This document shows positions 8,098 to 15,297 of a stretch of 64,000 bases of DNA, one piece after another; position 1 is the first letter of the stretch; every line of letters starts with the position of its first letter. Location: positions 248,001 to 312,000 of the forward strand of contig NZ_JAULSC010000001.1 in the NCBI RefSeq assembly GCF_030518195.1, in the 5' to 3' direction. The translations under genes were made by a program, and so were the position numbers. The DNA is from Nocardioides cremeus (lineage in GTDB: Bacteria; Actinomycetota; Actinomycetes; Propionibacteriales; Nocardioidaceae). The notes beneath the pieces were generated by a model. The model was not told where the DNA came from. It made no database searches and saw only the letters and a program-made list of their open reading frames with translations.

Positions 8098-8972
8098 GCG
8101 CCGACCTTGCCGATGATGTTCTCGGCGTACTGCTCGAGGTGCTTGATCTTCGTCTCGAGCGGCTCGGTGTCGGGCCCCTTGATGTAGGGCACCCGGAAGC
8201 CGACGATGCAGTCGGTGACGCCCTTGTCCTCCAGGCGTTTGATGCCGTCGAGGTCGTAGGCGTCGTAGGAGATCACGTGCACCTCGAAGTCGTCACGGGT
8301 GTCGCCCTCCTCGCGGCGGATCTCGGCGAGGCGGGACAGCAGCCGGTCGAGCTCCTCGCCGTCGCCGCCTGCGTGCATCCAGCCGTCGCCCTTGCGCACC
8401 GCGCGACGCAGCGCGGCGTCGGCGTGCCCGCCGACCAGCAGCGGCACGGGCCGTCCGGGCGCCGGGCGCTGCTGCATCGACTCGATCGAGAAGAACTCGC
8501 CCTCGTAGGAGAAGAACTCCCCCGAGGTCAGGCCGCGCACGATGTCGAGGCACTCGTCCATCCGCTTGCCGCGGCGCGCCCAGGGCACTCCCATCGCGGT
8601 GAAGTCCTCGGGCCAGGGGGAGAGGCCCACGCCCAGGCCCAGCCGGTCGCCCGACAGCGCCGCGAGGCTGGAGGCCTGCTTGGCCACCAGCACCGGCGGG
8701 CGCACCGGCAGCTTGAGCACGAACGGCGTCAGGCGCAGCGTGGAGGTGAGCGCGAAGAGGTGCGCGCACATCACCATCGTCTCCACGAAGTCCTTGCCGG
8801 CCAGGAACTCCCGGTCGCCGGTGTCGGTGTAGGGGTAGGTCGAGTCCGACACCTCGGGGTAGATCAGGCTGTCGGCCACCGTCATCGACGTGTAGCCGGC
8901 CGCCTCGGCAGCCTGGGCCAGCGGCGCGTAGAGCTCCAGGCGGGTCATCGCCTCGGCATAGGTGAAACGCAT
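8094..8972 (-). CDS. LLM class (F420-type) oxidoreductase
   Basis: A 292-residue TIM-barrel protein of the luciferase-like monooxygenase superfamily. Typical segments are the RLGLGVGLSPWPEDF loop near residue 110, an EGEFFSIE-type strand, and the VPLLVGGHADAALRRAVRKGDGW region. In high-GC actinobacteria such proteins mostly use coenzyme F420, but FMN use cannot be excluded from sequence. It is the first gene of the four-gene operon. The ATG is 6 bases downstream of a -10-like TAGTGT, so the mRNA is predicted to be leaderless, and a KstR-type operator overlaps that promoter. Confidence 0.88.
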   Translation of the reverse strand: MRFTYAEAMTRLELYAPLAQAAEAAGYTSMTVADSLIYPEVSDSTYPYTDTGDREFLAGKDFVETMVMCAHLFALTSTLRLTPFVLKLPVRPPVLVAKQASSLAALSGDRLGLGVGLSPWPEDFTAMGVPWARRGKRMDECLDIVRGLTSGEFFSYEGEFFSIESMQQRPAPGRPVPLLVGGHADAALRRAVRKGDGWMHAGGDGEELDRLLSRLAEIRREEGDTRDDFEVHVISYDAYDLDGIKRLEDKGVTDCIVGFRVPYIKGPDTEPLETKIKHLEQYAENIIGKVGA

Positions 8973-8978
8973 GCCGTC

Positions 8979-8984
8979 ACACTA
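8979..8984 (-). promoter_or_regulatory. -10 element of the LLM operon
   Basis: Read on the minus strand this hexamer is TAGTGT, followed by 6 bases and the ATG of the LLM gene. It shares two bases with the KstR-like box, so a bound repressor would block RNA polymerase directly. Confidence 0.5.
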
Positions 8985-8996
8985 GAACGTGTTCCA
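8983..8996. promoter_or_regulatory. KstR-type operator in a divergent promoter
   Basis: The 14 bases TAGAACGTGTTCCA match the palindromic consensus T-N2-AAC-N2-GTT-N2-A described for the mycobacterial cholesterol-catabolism repressor KstR at every fixed position. It sits between the divergent starts at 8972 (LLM operon) and 9018 (NTF2-like gene), where it could repress both. A chance match to eight fixed positions is possible, but its location exactly in the 45-base divergent promoter and the lipid-oxidation character of the genes argue that it is real. Confidence 0.7.
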
Positions 8997-9017
8997 GTTT
9001 TGTGCCAGAGTCTGCGC

Positions 9018-9443
9018 GTGGACCTCCGAGAGATCAGCGACCGGCTCGAGACAGCAGACGTGCTGACCCGCTACACGCGTGCGATCGACACCGGTGAGTG
9101 GGACCTGCTCGACACCGTCTTCACCCCCGACGCGACCATCGACTACACCGAGTCCGGCGGCATCGCCGGCGAGTACGCCGCGGTGAAGCCGTGGCTGGCC
9201 GAGGTGCTGCCGGCCTTCTTCCTGCGGCGCCTGCACATGCTGGGCCAGGTCGAGAGCGTGGTCGACGGGGACACCGCGAGCGTCACGGCGTACTTCCACA
9301 ACCCGATGGCGATGGCCGACGGGGCGGGTGGCGAGAAGGTCGTCGAGCTCGGTGGTGTCTACCACCACGAGATGGTGCGCACGGCCGAGGGCTGGCGCAG
9401 CCGGCGCCTGCACGAGCAGATCACCTGGAAGCGCGGGCTCTGA
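9018..9443 (+). CDS. SnoaL/NTF2-like protein
   Basis: A 141-residue single-domain protein with the NTF2-like cone fold pattern: an N-terminal helix pair (EISDRLETADVLTRYTRAIDTGEWDL shape), a DATIDYTESGG strand, and alternating strands ending in RLHEQITWKRG. Relatives include steroid delta-isomerases, SnoaL-type cyclases and dehydratases; a ring Asp or Tyr in the pocket could be catalytic, but function is not assigned. The GTG at 9018 is preceded by a -10-like CAGAGT (9005-9010), consistent with leaderless expression. It shares the KstR-type box with the divergent LLM operon. Confidence 0.82.
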   Translation: MDLREISDRLETADVLTRYTRAIDTGEWDLLDTVFTPDATIDYTESGGIAGEYAAVKPWLAEVLPAFFLRRLHMLGQVESVVDGDTASVTAYFHNPMAMADGAGGEKVVELGGVYHHEMVRTAEGWRSRRLHEQITWKRGL

Positions 9444-9468
9444 CCGATCGCTGCCAGGGGTGCGTGGC

Positions 9469-9497
9469 TTGGTCGCGGACGTCCTCTCCGCGACAAT
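9469..9497 (+). promoter_or_regulatory. Candidate promoter of the membrane-anchored protein gene
   Basis: A weak -35 TTGGTC (9469-9474) and a -10 GACAAT (9492-9497) are 17 bases apart. A leader of about 30 bases follows, with GGAG at 9523-9526 as ribosome-binding site 6 bases before the GTG. Confidence 0.35.
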
Positions 9498-9532
9498 GAG
9501 GAGCACTGCACGCCGAGACGACGGAGACCCCT

Positions 9533-10087
9533 GTGGCCCTGCACGACGACCGCCCGGTCCTGACCGGTCTGCTCGCCCTGGTCGGTGTCGGCCTCGCGGT
9601 CGGGCTGGTGCTCGGCGGCGGCGCGCTGGCCGTGACCCGGGTGCTCGGCGTCGACGGCTCCTCGGCGACCACCACCGCCACGGACGCCGGCTCGCTCTAC
9701 CTGCCGCGTCCCTCCGAGACCGGCGGCCCCTCCGGCCCGCTGCTGACGCTCGGCGCCGACCCCGGGCAGAGTGCCAGCCAGGAGCCCACCCAGGAGCCGA
9801 CCAAGAAGAAGGCCGAGAAGCAGATCTCGCTCTCGGCCGGGCAGACCCAGGTCGCGCCGATGGGTCAGATCGACCTGACCGGCGTCTACCCCGGCGGCGA
9901 GGGCTCGGTGCTGCAGGTGCAGAAGTTCGTCAGCGGCGGCTGGCAGGACTTCCCGGTCACCGCGGTGGTCAGCAACGAGACCTTCGCGACCTACGTGCAG
10001 ACCAGCGCCCAGGGCGTCAACCGCTTCCGGGTCGTCGACAACGACTCCGAGACCGCCTCCAACGAGGTCAAGGTGACGGTGGGCTGA
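9533..10087 (+). CDS. Membrane-anchored extracellular protein of unknown function
   Basis: A 184-residue protein. Residues about 10-37 form one membrane-spanning helix (LTGLLALVGVGLAVGLVLGG core); residues about 45-95 are a Ser/Thr/Pro/Gln-rich linker containing the repeat SQEPTQEPTKKK; residues about 95-184 look like a beta-sandwich with a VYPGGEGSVLQVQKFVSGGW segment, similar to Ig-like domains that bind or decorate the cell surface. The C-terminal domain would face outside. I do not recognise a specific family. The gene converges with the EamA transporter and their 3' ends overlap by 20 bases (10068-10087). Confidence 0.65.
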   Translation: MALHDDRPVLTGLLALVGVGLAVGLVLGGGALAVTRVLGVDGSSATTTATDAGSLYLPRPSETGGPSGPLLTLGADPGQSASQEPTQEPTKKKAEKQISLSAGQTQVAPMGQIDLTGVYPGGEGSVLQVQKFVSGGWQDFPVTAVVSNETFATYVQTSAQGVNRFRVVDNDSETASNEVKVTVG

Positions 10088-10994
10088 GCTCCACCGCCCG
10101 TGGCGCGGGCGTGGCGCGCCGCGCTCGCAGCCGTCGTACGGCGCTCGCGGCCACCGGCTGGCCGGCGACCACACCGCCGAGAGCCAGGGCCGTGCCCAGT
10201 GCCTGGGCGGAACCGAAGACCTCGCCGACGACCAGGACGCCGAGGACGGTCCCCACCACCGGGTTGAGCAGCCCGACGAGTGCCACAGCGCCGGCGGGCA
10301 TCCGTGTCAGCCCGTGGAACCAGCAGGCGTAGGCGAGCACGGTGCCGACGCCGCCCAGCCACACGTAGCCGGCGACCGCGGACGCGTCGAGCGCGGGTGG
10401 GGCACCCTCGACCGCGAGCGCCACCGGCACCAGGACGACACCGCCCACGACCAGCTGCCAGCTGACCAGGCTCAGCATCCCCACCGGCGGGGTCCACCGC
10501 TTGACCAGGACGAAGCCGAGGCCGGAGACCGCCACCGAGCCTGCGGCGCCGAGCAGCCCGACGGGATCGACACCCTCGGGCGAGCGCAGTACCAGCAGCC
10601 CCACGCCGCTCAGCCCGAGCAGGGCGGCGCCCACGCCGACCCGCCCGGCCCGCTCGCCCAGCAGCAGCCAGGCCAGCGCCATGACGGCCAGCGGGGAGGA
10701 GGCCTGCAGTGTCGCCGCCAGACCGCCGGGAAGGCGATAGGCGGCCAGGAAGAGCAGGGGGAAGAACAGGCCGATGTTGCACAGGCCCAGGACCGCGGCT
10801 CGGCCCCACCACCCCGGGGGCGGCAGCTCGCGGCGGAGCGCGAGCAGCAGCAGTCCCGCCGGCAGGGCCCGCAGGGCGGCCGAGAAGAGTGGACGGTCAG
10901 GGGGCAGGAGGGCCTCGGTCGTCAGGTAGGTGGTGCCCCACGCCAGGGGTGCGACCGCCGCCACCAACAGCGCTCTCGACGAATTAGTTTCCAC
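10068..10994 (-). CDS. EamA family drug/metabolite transporter
   Basis: A 308-residue integral membrane protein with ten predicted helices in two EamA (DMT superfamily) repeats, roughly residues 8-140 and 150-285. The first repeat holds the usual AWGTTYLTTEALLP entry and the second LVGLLNPVVGTVLGVLVVGE. It probably exports an amino acid, nucleoside or drug; the substrate is not predictable. The GTG start directly abuts a 19-bp palindrome shared with the divergent MarR gene, so the transporter is likely repressed by that MarR protein. Confidence 0.88.
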   Translation of the reverse strand: METNSSRALLVAAVAPLAWGTTYLTTEALLPPDRPLFSAALRALPAGLLLLALRRELPPPGWWGRAAVLGLCNIGLFFPLLFLAAYRLPGGLAATLQASSPLAVMALAWLLLGERAGRVGVGAALLGLSGVGLLVLRSPEGVDPVGLLGAAGSVAVSGLGFVLVKRWTPPVGMLSLVSWQLVVGGVVLVPVALAVEGAPPALDASAVAGYVWLGGVGTVLAYACWFHGLTRMPAGAVALVGLLNPVVGTVLGVLVVGEVFGSAQALGTALALGGVVAGQPVAASAVRRLRARRATPAPRAVELSPPSP

Positions 10995-11013
10995 GGAAGA
11001 TATAATATCTTCC
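10995..11013. promoter_or_regulatory. MarR-type operator, perfect 19-bp palindrome
   Basis: GGAAGATAT and ATATCTTCC flank a single central A, a perfect 9-1-9 inverted repeat in an otherwise GC-rich region. It ends one base from the EamA start codon and contains TATAAT (11001-11006). A related half-site ATATATTCC recurs at 11021-11029, 16 bases further on. MarR proteins bind such palindromes at their own promoters, so this is the probable operator for both divergent genes. Confidence 0.75.
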
Positions 11014-11021
11014 TGTTCAGA

Positions 11022-11027
11022 TATATT
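11022..11027 (+). promoter_or_regulatory. -10 element of the MarR gene
   Basis: TATATT lies 7 bases before the GTG at 11035 and supports that start over in-frame upstream codons, which would lie inside the divergent promoter. Confidence 0.5.
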
Positions 11028-11034
11028 CCGGCGG

Positions 11035-11574
11035 GTGACGACGCACAGGCATGACCCCGAGCCGCACCGAGAGCCGCACCGCGAGCCGGACCACGTCGGA
11101 CGGATCCTCGAGCAGTGGGCCCGGGAGCGGCCCGACCTCGACGTCTCGCCGATGGCCGTGATCGGTCGGGTGCACCGGGTGGGCGAGGCGCTGCACGCCC
11201 GGCTCCGCCCGGTCTTCGCAGCTGCAGGCCTCTCCGACGGCGACTTCGACGTGCTGGCTGCGCTGCGGCGTGCGGGCCGCCCCTACGAGCTCGGCCCCGG
11301 CGCCCTGGCCTCGAGCACCATGGTCACCAGCGGTGCGGTGACCAAGCGTGTCGACCGCCTGGAGCGGGCGGGGCTGGTGCGCCGGCGCGTCGCCGACGAG
11401 GACGCCCGTGCCCGCGTGGTCGCCCTGTCACCCTCGGGCGTCGACCTGGTCGACCGCGTGCTGGAGCAGCACGTGGCGAACGAGCACCGGCTCGTGGCGG
11501 CCCTGACGAGCCAGGAGCGCGACACACTGGCAGGTCTGCTCGCGCGGTGGGCGCAGGCGCTGGAGGGTCCGTAA
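11035..11574 (+). CDS. MarR family transcriptional regulator
   Basis: A 179-residue winged-helix regulator. Residues about 60-125 hold the MarR DNA-binding core, including a recognition region with SSTMVTSGAVTKRVDRLERAG and the wing LVRRRVADEDARARVVALS. The first 20 residues are His/Pro/Arg-rich (HREPHREPDH). It is divergent to the EamA transporter over a palindromic operator, the classic layout for MarR control of an exporter. A lipoprotein gene follows after 9 bases and may be in the same transcript. Confidence 0.9.
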   Translation: MTTHRHDPEPHREPHREPDHVGRILEQWARERPDLDVSPMAVIGRVHRVGEALHARLRPVFAAAGLSDGDFDVLAALRRAGRPYELGPGALASSTMVTSGAVTKRVDRLERAGLVRRRVADEDARARVVALSPSGVDLVDRVLEQHVANEHRLVAALTSQERDTLAGLLARWAQALEGP

Positions 11575-11583
11575 CCTGGAGGC

Positions 11584-12171
11584 ATGCGGACGACTCGGCT
11601 CGTGGGCCTGCTGCTGGTCGCGGCGGGAGCCGGCGGCTGCGCCGAGGGCGGTTCGTCGCCCTCGCAGCCGAGCCCGGGGGAGGGCGTGACGCCGAGCGCG
11701 GCCGGCGGGCCGGCGGCCTTCCAGGCCCGGCCGGTGCTGGCCGTGCAGGGCCGCGACCTCGACGACTCCGCCGTCGAGCCGGGGCTGGTGCGCCGCCTGG
11801 AGACGCTGGACTGCCTGCGCAAGCCCCCCACGACCAACGCGCCCACCGCCGAGGCGATGCTCGCCTGCGACGCCCGCGGCGCGGGCTTCCTGCTCGGCCC
11901 GGCCGGGGTCGACGGCGGTGTGGAGCAGGCCGAGGTCGTCGCGGTGCGTGGCGGCGGGTACGCCGTGCAGGTCGATCTCGACCGGGCCTCCGCCGACGCG
12001 CTGGGCGACCTGGTGGGCGGTCTGGTCGGCTCCGAGGGCCGCTTCGCCGTGGTGGTCGACGGCATCGTGGTCGACCTGCCCAGCGCCGCCGACGGGGTCG
12101 GGGCCAGCCTGCAGGTCGGCGGCGACTGGACCCGCGCCGAGGCCGACGACGTCGCCGCCCGGCTCACCTGA
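11584..12171 (+). CDS. Putative lipoprotein with SecD P1-like domain
   Basis: A 195-residue secreted protein. Residues 1-20 are a signal peptide ending AGAGGC with Cys20 as a weak lipobox cysteine. From about residue 90 a pattern of the form ACDARGAGFLLGPAGV ... GGYAVQVDLDR ... FAVVVDGIVVDLP resembles the first periplasmic domain of SecD (SecDF P1 head). It lacks SecD membrane segments, so it is a free-standing copy of that fold, not a translocase subunit. Function is unknown. A TAACCT 6 bases before the ATG could drive leaderless expression, so it may or may not depend on the MarR promoter. Confidence 0.65.
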   Translation: MRTTRLVGLLLVAAGAGGCAEGGSSPSQPSPGEGVTPSAAGGPAAFQARPVLAVQGRDLDDSAVEPGLVRRLETLDCLRKPPTTNAPTAEAMLACDARGAGFLLGPAGVDGGVEQAEVVAVRGGGYAVQVDLDRASADALGDLVGGLVGSEGRFAVVVDGIVVDLPSAADGVGASLQVGGDWTRAEADDVAARLT

Positions 12172-12197
12172 GGCGGGCCGGGCGGCGTACGGGCTGA

Positions 12198-12287
12198 CGG
12201 TTTCCCCGGGTACCCGGGGATCCCGTAGGCGTTGGGGTGAAATTTCAGCCCAACGCGTTCAGCTTCCCCGGGTACCCGGGGAAACCG
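12198..12287. repeat. Nested palindromic element between convergent genes
   Basis: Two 23-base arms, 12198-12220 and 12265-12287, are exact reverse complements. Each arm itself contains the perfect 16-base palindrome CCCCGGGTACCCGGGG (12204-12219 and 12266-12281). The loop between them contains a third near-perfect palindrome, 12230-12255, with 12 of 13 paired bases, centred on TGAAATTTCA. The element lies between the convergent lipoprotein and aldo/keto reductase genes, so a bidirectional terminator or a REP-like mobile palindrome are the leading explanations. Confidence 0.8.
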
Positions 12288-12308
12288 AACGGGGCGTGGA
12301 GCCGCGAT

Positions 12309-13154
12309 TCAGCCAGGCACGTAGTCGAACGTGTCGGGGTCGGGGCCACGACGACCCTCGGGGCCGCGGTCGAGGGAGGCGATCGTCTCGACCTCCTCGG
12401 CGGTGAGGGAGAAGTCGAAGATGTCGAAGTTCTCGCGCATCCGCTCCTGGCTCATCGACTTGGGGAAGACGATGTCGCCGCGTTCGACGTGCCAGCGCAG
12501 CGTCACCTGCGAGATCGACTTGCCGTGCGCGGCCGCGATCTTGCCGATGGTGTCGTCCGAGAGCACCGCGCCCTGGGCGATGGGCGACCAGGCCTCGACC
12601 TCGACGCCGTGGCGGATCGAGGCGGCCCGGGCCTCCTCGTTGGTGAAGTAGGGGTGCACCTCGATCTGGTTGACCGCCGGCACGACGCCGGTCTCGGCGA
12701 TGATCCGCTCGAGGTGGGCGGGCTGGAAGTTCGAGACACCGATCGAGCGGGCGCGCCCATCGGCTACGAACTCGGCCAGCGTCTGCCAGGTCGAGACGAA
12801 GTTGCCGTCGTACAGCGTCGGCAACGGCCAGTGGATGAGGAACAGGTCGATCTGGTCGAGGCCGAGCTTGTCCATCGTGTCGTCGAAGGCGCGGCGCGCG
12901 TCGTCGGGGCGGTGGAAGCCGTTGTTGAGCTTGCTCGTCACGTAGAGCTCGTCGCGGGGGATGTCGGCGTTCGCGATGGCGACGCCGACCTCCTGCTCGT
13001 TGCCGTACATCTGCGCGGTGTCGATGTGCCGGTAGCCCACCTCGAAGGCCTTGGTCACGGTGTCCGCCGTCTGCTCGGGCGGCACCTGGAACACGCCGAA
13101 GCCGAGCTGCGGGATCTGCGTCTGGTCGTTCAGGGTGATGGTGGGAACGCTCAT
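12309..13154 (-). CDS. Aldo/keto reductase
   Basis: A 281-residue NADPH-dependent TIM-barrel reductase. The catalytic tetrad is intact: Asp45 and Tyr50 in DTAQMYGNE, Lys75 in VTSKL, and His108 in LIHWP. The NADPH-binding C-terminal part (FPKSMSQERMRENFDIFDF) is also typical of the 2,5-diketo-gluconate reductase-like AKR5 group. It reduces aldehydes or ketones; the physiological substrate is unknown. The internal ATG at 13154 was chosen because family similarity begins there (VPTITLND) and a -10-like CATTGT lies 7 bases upstream; an upstream in-frame ATG would add 14 residues. Confidence 0.92.
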   Translation of the reverse strand: MSVPTITLNDQTQIPQLGFGVFQVPPEQTADTVTKAFEVGYRHIDTAQMYGNEQEVGVAIANADIPRDELYVTSKLNNGFHRPDDARRAFDDTMDKLGLDQIDLFLIHWPLPTLYDGNFVSTWQTLAEFVADGRARSIGVSNFQPAHLERIIAETGVVPAVNQIEVHPYFTNEEARAASIRHGVEVEAWSPIAQGAVLSDDTIGKIAAAHGKSISQVTLRWHVERGDIVFPKSMSQERMRENFDIFDFSLTAEEVETIASLDRGPEGRRGPDPDTFDYVPG

Positions 13155-13219
13155 GGGATCCACAATGCCCACGACGCCCTGCGTCATTCCTGCCACGGGG
13201 GTGGGGAGAGGATGCTCAC

Positions 13220-13657
13220 GTGCACTACACCGACTACGACACCCGGCTCGCGGCGTACGCCGTCATCACCGACGACCAGGGCCGCGTGCTGCTCGCGCTC
13301 TGGAACGAGGGCTCTCGCCGGCAGTGGACGATGCCCGGTGGTGGCGTCGAGCTCGACGAGGGCGTCGAGCAGGCCGTCGTGCGCGAGGTGCGCGAGGAGA
13401 CCGGGTACGACGTCGTGGCCGGTGCGCTGCTGGGCGTCGACACCTACGTGCTGCCCCCGCACCGCCGGCTCAACGACAGCAACCGGTCGCTCAAGGCCGT
13501 GCGCACCGTCTTCCGCGCCGAGATCGTCGGTGGGGAGCTGACCCCCGAGCGCGACGGCAGCACCGACGAGGCGCGCTGGTTCACCCTCGACGAGGTGCGT
13601 GGCCTCGACCGGGTCTCGATCGTCGACATCTCGCTGCGCCTCGCCGGCCTGGTCTGA
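13220..13657 (+). CDS. Nudix hydrolase
   Basis: A 145-residue pyrophosphohydrolase with a complete Nudix box at residues 41-63 (G-x5-E-x7-R-E-V-R-E-E-T-G). The family cleaves nucleoside diphosphates linked to another moiety and uses Mg2+ bound by the box glutamates. The substrate is unknown. The GTG start has a strong GGGGAGAGG ribosome-binding region about 8 bases upstream. It is divergent to the aldo/keto reductase with a 65-base gap. Confidence 0.92.
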   Translation: MHYTDYDTRLAAYAVITDDQGRVLLALWNEGSRRQWTMPGGGVELDEGVEQAVVREVREETGYDVVAGALLGVDTYVLPPHRRLNDSNRSLKAVRTVFRAEIVGGELTPERDGSTDEARWFTLDEVRGLDRVSIVDISLRLAGLV

Positions 13658-13717
13658 GGGGCGGCCGCTCGGCCGGTCGCCGCGCGGGACCGCGGGTTTG
13701 GTCCCCACGCTGCCGGG

Positions 13718-13723
13718 CAGGAT
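13718..13723 (+). promoter_or_regulatory. -10 element of the type VII-like cassette
   Basis: CAGGAT lies 6 bases before the ATG of the EspC-like gene, the same layout as other leaderless starts here. No convincing -35 is visible. All four cassette genes overlap, so one promoter would serve all. Confidence 0.4.
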
Positions 13724-13729
13724 CGGCCC

Positions 13730-14020
13730 ATGCTCGAGGTGAGTCCCGACACGGTGGCCACGGCCGCCGGCCGCGTCGACGCCGCCGCGTCCGCGATCCT
13801 GGACGTCGACGCGGTGACCCCGTTCTCCGCGGGCGAGGCTCTCCCCGGCTCCCAGGTCGCCCAGGCGTGCCTGTGGGTCTCCACCCGGTTGGGCGCGGCC
13901 CTCCAGGTCTACGGCGACAGTCTCGGCTCCCTGGCCACCGCCGCGCGGGAGACTGCCGCCACCGTCTCCGCCGCCGACGCCGGCGTCAGCACCCAGCTCG
14001 GGCGGGGCATGACCCGATGA
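13730..14020 (+). CDS. EspC-like type VII secretion-associated small protein
   Basis: A 96-residue all-helical protein. The opening LEVSPDTVATAAGRVDAAA and the closing ATAARETAATVSAADAGV resemble the ESX EspC-like family (two antiparallel helices, about 100 residues, few charged residues in the core). In mycobacteria such proteins are co-secreted or act as partners of larger ESX substrates; in firmicutes similar small helical proteins pair with LXG toxins. It is the first gene of a four-gene cassette and its stop overlaps the next start (ATGA at 14017-14020). The family call is by pattern only. Confidence 0.65.
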   Translation: MLEVSPDTVATAAGRVDAAASAILDVDAVTPFSAGEALPGSQVAQACLWVSTRLGAALQVYGDSLGSLATAARETAATVSAADAGVSTQLGRGMTR

Positions 14021-15297
14021 GCGGGTTGAGCATCGCGTTGGTCCGCTCGTGGCGACCCGAGGCCCTGTCCTCCTCCGCCGCCGACCTGGGGAGGGCCTCG
14101 AGCGTCGTCGACGACCAGGTCGACCAGCTGCGCCGCTCGCTGGAGCGGATGCTCGAGGACGCCGGGGGCCACTGGGCGCAGGCCGCCGGCGAGCGAGCTG
14201 CCGAGGAGGTGCGAACCGGCGTGCGCCTCGCGGATGCGCTGGACACCGCCCGGAGGGTCCTGCGCGACGGGGCCGGCGAGATCGGCGCAGCCCGCACGAC
14301 CCTGATGACGCAGATCGACGCGGCCCGTGGCGAGGGGTTCGTGGTGGGCGACGACGGGCGCGTCACCGCCCCGACGCTGCCGCCCGTCATGTCCGCCCCC
14401 GACGACGCCGCGGTCGCCCTCGCGTCGCGCGACGCACGACAACGCTCTCTCAACGAACGGGCCCAGCAGGTCGCCGACGGCATCAGCTCCGGCCTCGCCT
14501 CCGTGGCCGCCGCCGACGCGGCGACCGCACGGCGCCTGGCCGACGTGGAGCTCCCGCAGACCCTAGAGTCGGCTGTGGAGGCCTACCTCGAGCGTGCCCT
14601 GGCCTCACGTGACCTCCTGGGCGCGCTGGGGGCCGCCGGGGCCGGAGGTGCGGCGCTGGCCCTGACGCTCAAGAATGCCGCCAGGCTCTTCGGCAAGACC
14701 AGGGCGCTGAGCCAGTTCCTGCGGGCCTCGTCGGCGTCCATCACCGACTACGGCACCTTCCTGCGCAACCTCGGGGCCGCCGACGACGCCCTCGACGTCT
14801 TCCGGCGTGGACCCGCGGACGGCGGTCTGGCGCGCTTCCTGGTCGGCACCCGGGCGGCGGGCGTGCTGGGCAAGGCGTTCCTGCCGCTCACCGTGGTGAC
14901 CGGGTTGGCCGACGTCGTGACCGGGGGCGGTCACGACGGCGCGCGCGGGTGGGCGACGCGTGGCTTCGGCGTCGCCGGCGTGGCGGGGGCCGGCACGCTG
15001 GTGGCCTCCTCGCTGGGCCTGGTCGCGCTGGGGCCGGTGGGTGCCGGGATCGCCGGCGTCGCCGTGCTCGGCTACGGGCTGTGGACCGCGGGCAGCCTCG
15101 TCCACGACCACTGGGACGACATCACCGAGTTCGGTGGCAGGGCGGCCGGCTGGGTCGGGGACCGCTGGGACGACACCACCGCGGCGGTCGACTCGGCCAC
15201 CGACTGGGCCGGCGACCGGCTCGCCGACGCGGGTGGTGCGCTGGAGGACATGGGCCGCTCGACCGTCTCCACGCTCAGCTTCGGGGTGCTCGGATGA
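14017..15297 (+). CDS. Putative type VII-secreted effector with glycine-zipper membrane region
   Basis: A 426-residue protein without a signal peptide. Residues 1-120 are a helical hairpin with Trp53 at the turn (GGHWAQAAGERAAEE) followed by a short EGFVVGDDGRVTAP segment, a layout common in WXG100-like ESX substrates. Residues about 130-200 are helical. Residues about 200-222 and 285-302 are hydrophobic, and residues 317-360 form a Gly/Ala-rich glycine-zipper (GVAGVAGAGTLVASSLG and AGIAGVAVLGYGLW). The tail (363-415) carries repeated Trp-Asp units: DHWDDI, DRWDDT, DWAGDR. A membrane-inserting toxin is a reasonable guess, but no toxin family is recognised. Confidence 0.55.
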   Translation: MSGLSIALVRSWRPEALSSSAADLGRASSVVDDQVDQLRRSLERMLEDAGGHWAQAAGERAAEEVRTGVRLADALDTARRVLRDGAGEIGAARTTLMTQIDAARGEGFVVGDDGRVTAPTLPPVMSAPDDAAVALASRDARQRSLNERAQQVADGISSGLASVAAADAATARRLADVELPQTLESAVEAYLERALASRDLLGALGAAGAGGAALALTLKNAARLFGKTRALSQFLRASSASITDYGTFLRNLGAADDALDVFRRGPADGGLARFLVGTRAAGVLGKAFLPLTVVTGLADVVTGGGHDGARGWATRGFGVAGVAGAGTLVASSLGLVALGPVGAGIAGVAVLGYGLWTAGSLVHDHWDDITEFGGRAAGWVGDRWDDTTAAVDSATDWAGDRLADAGGALEDMGRSTVSTLSFGVLG

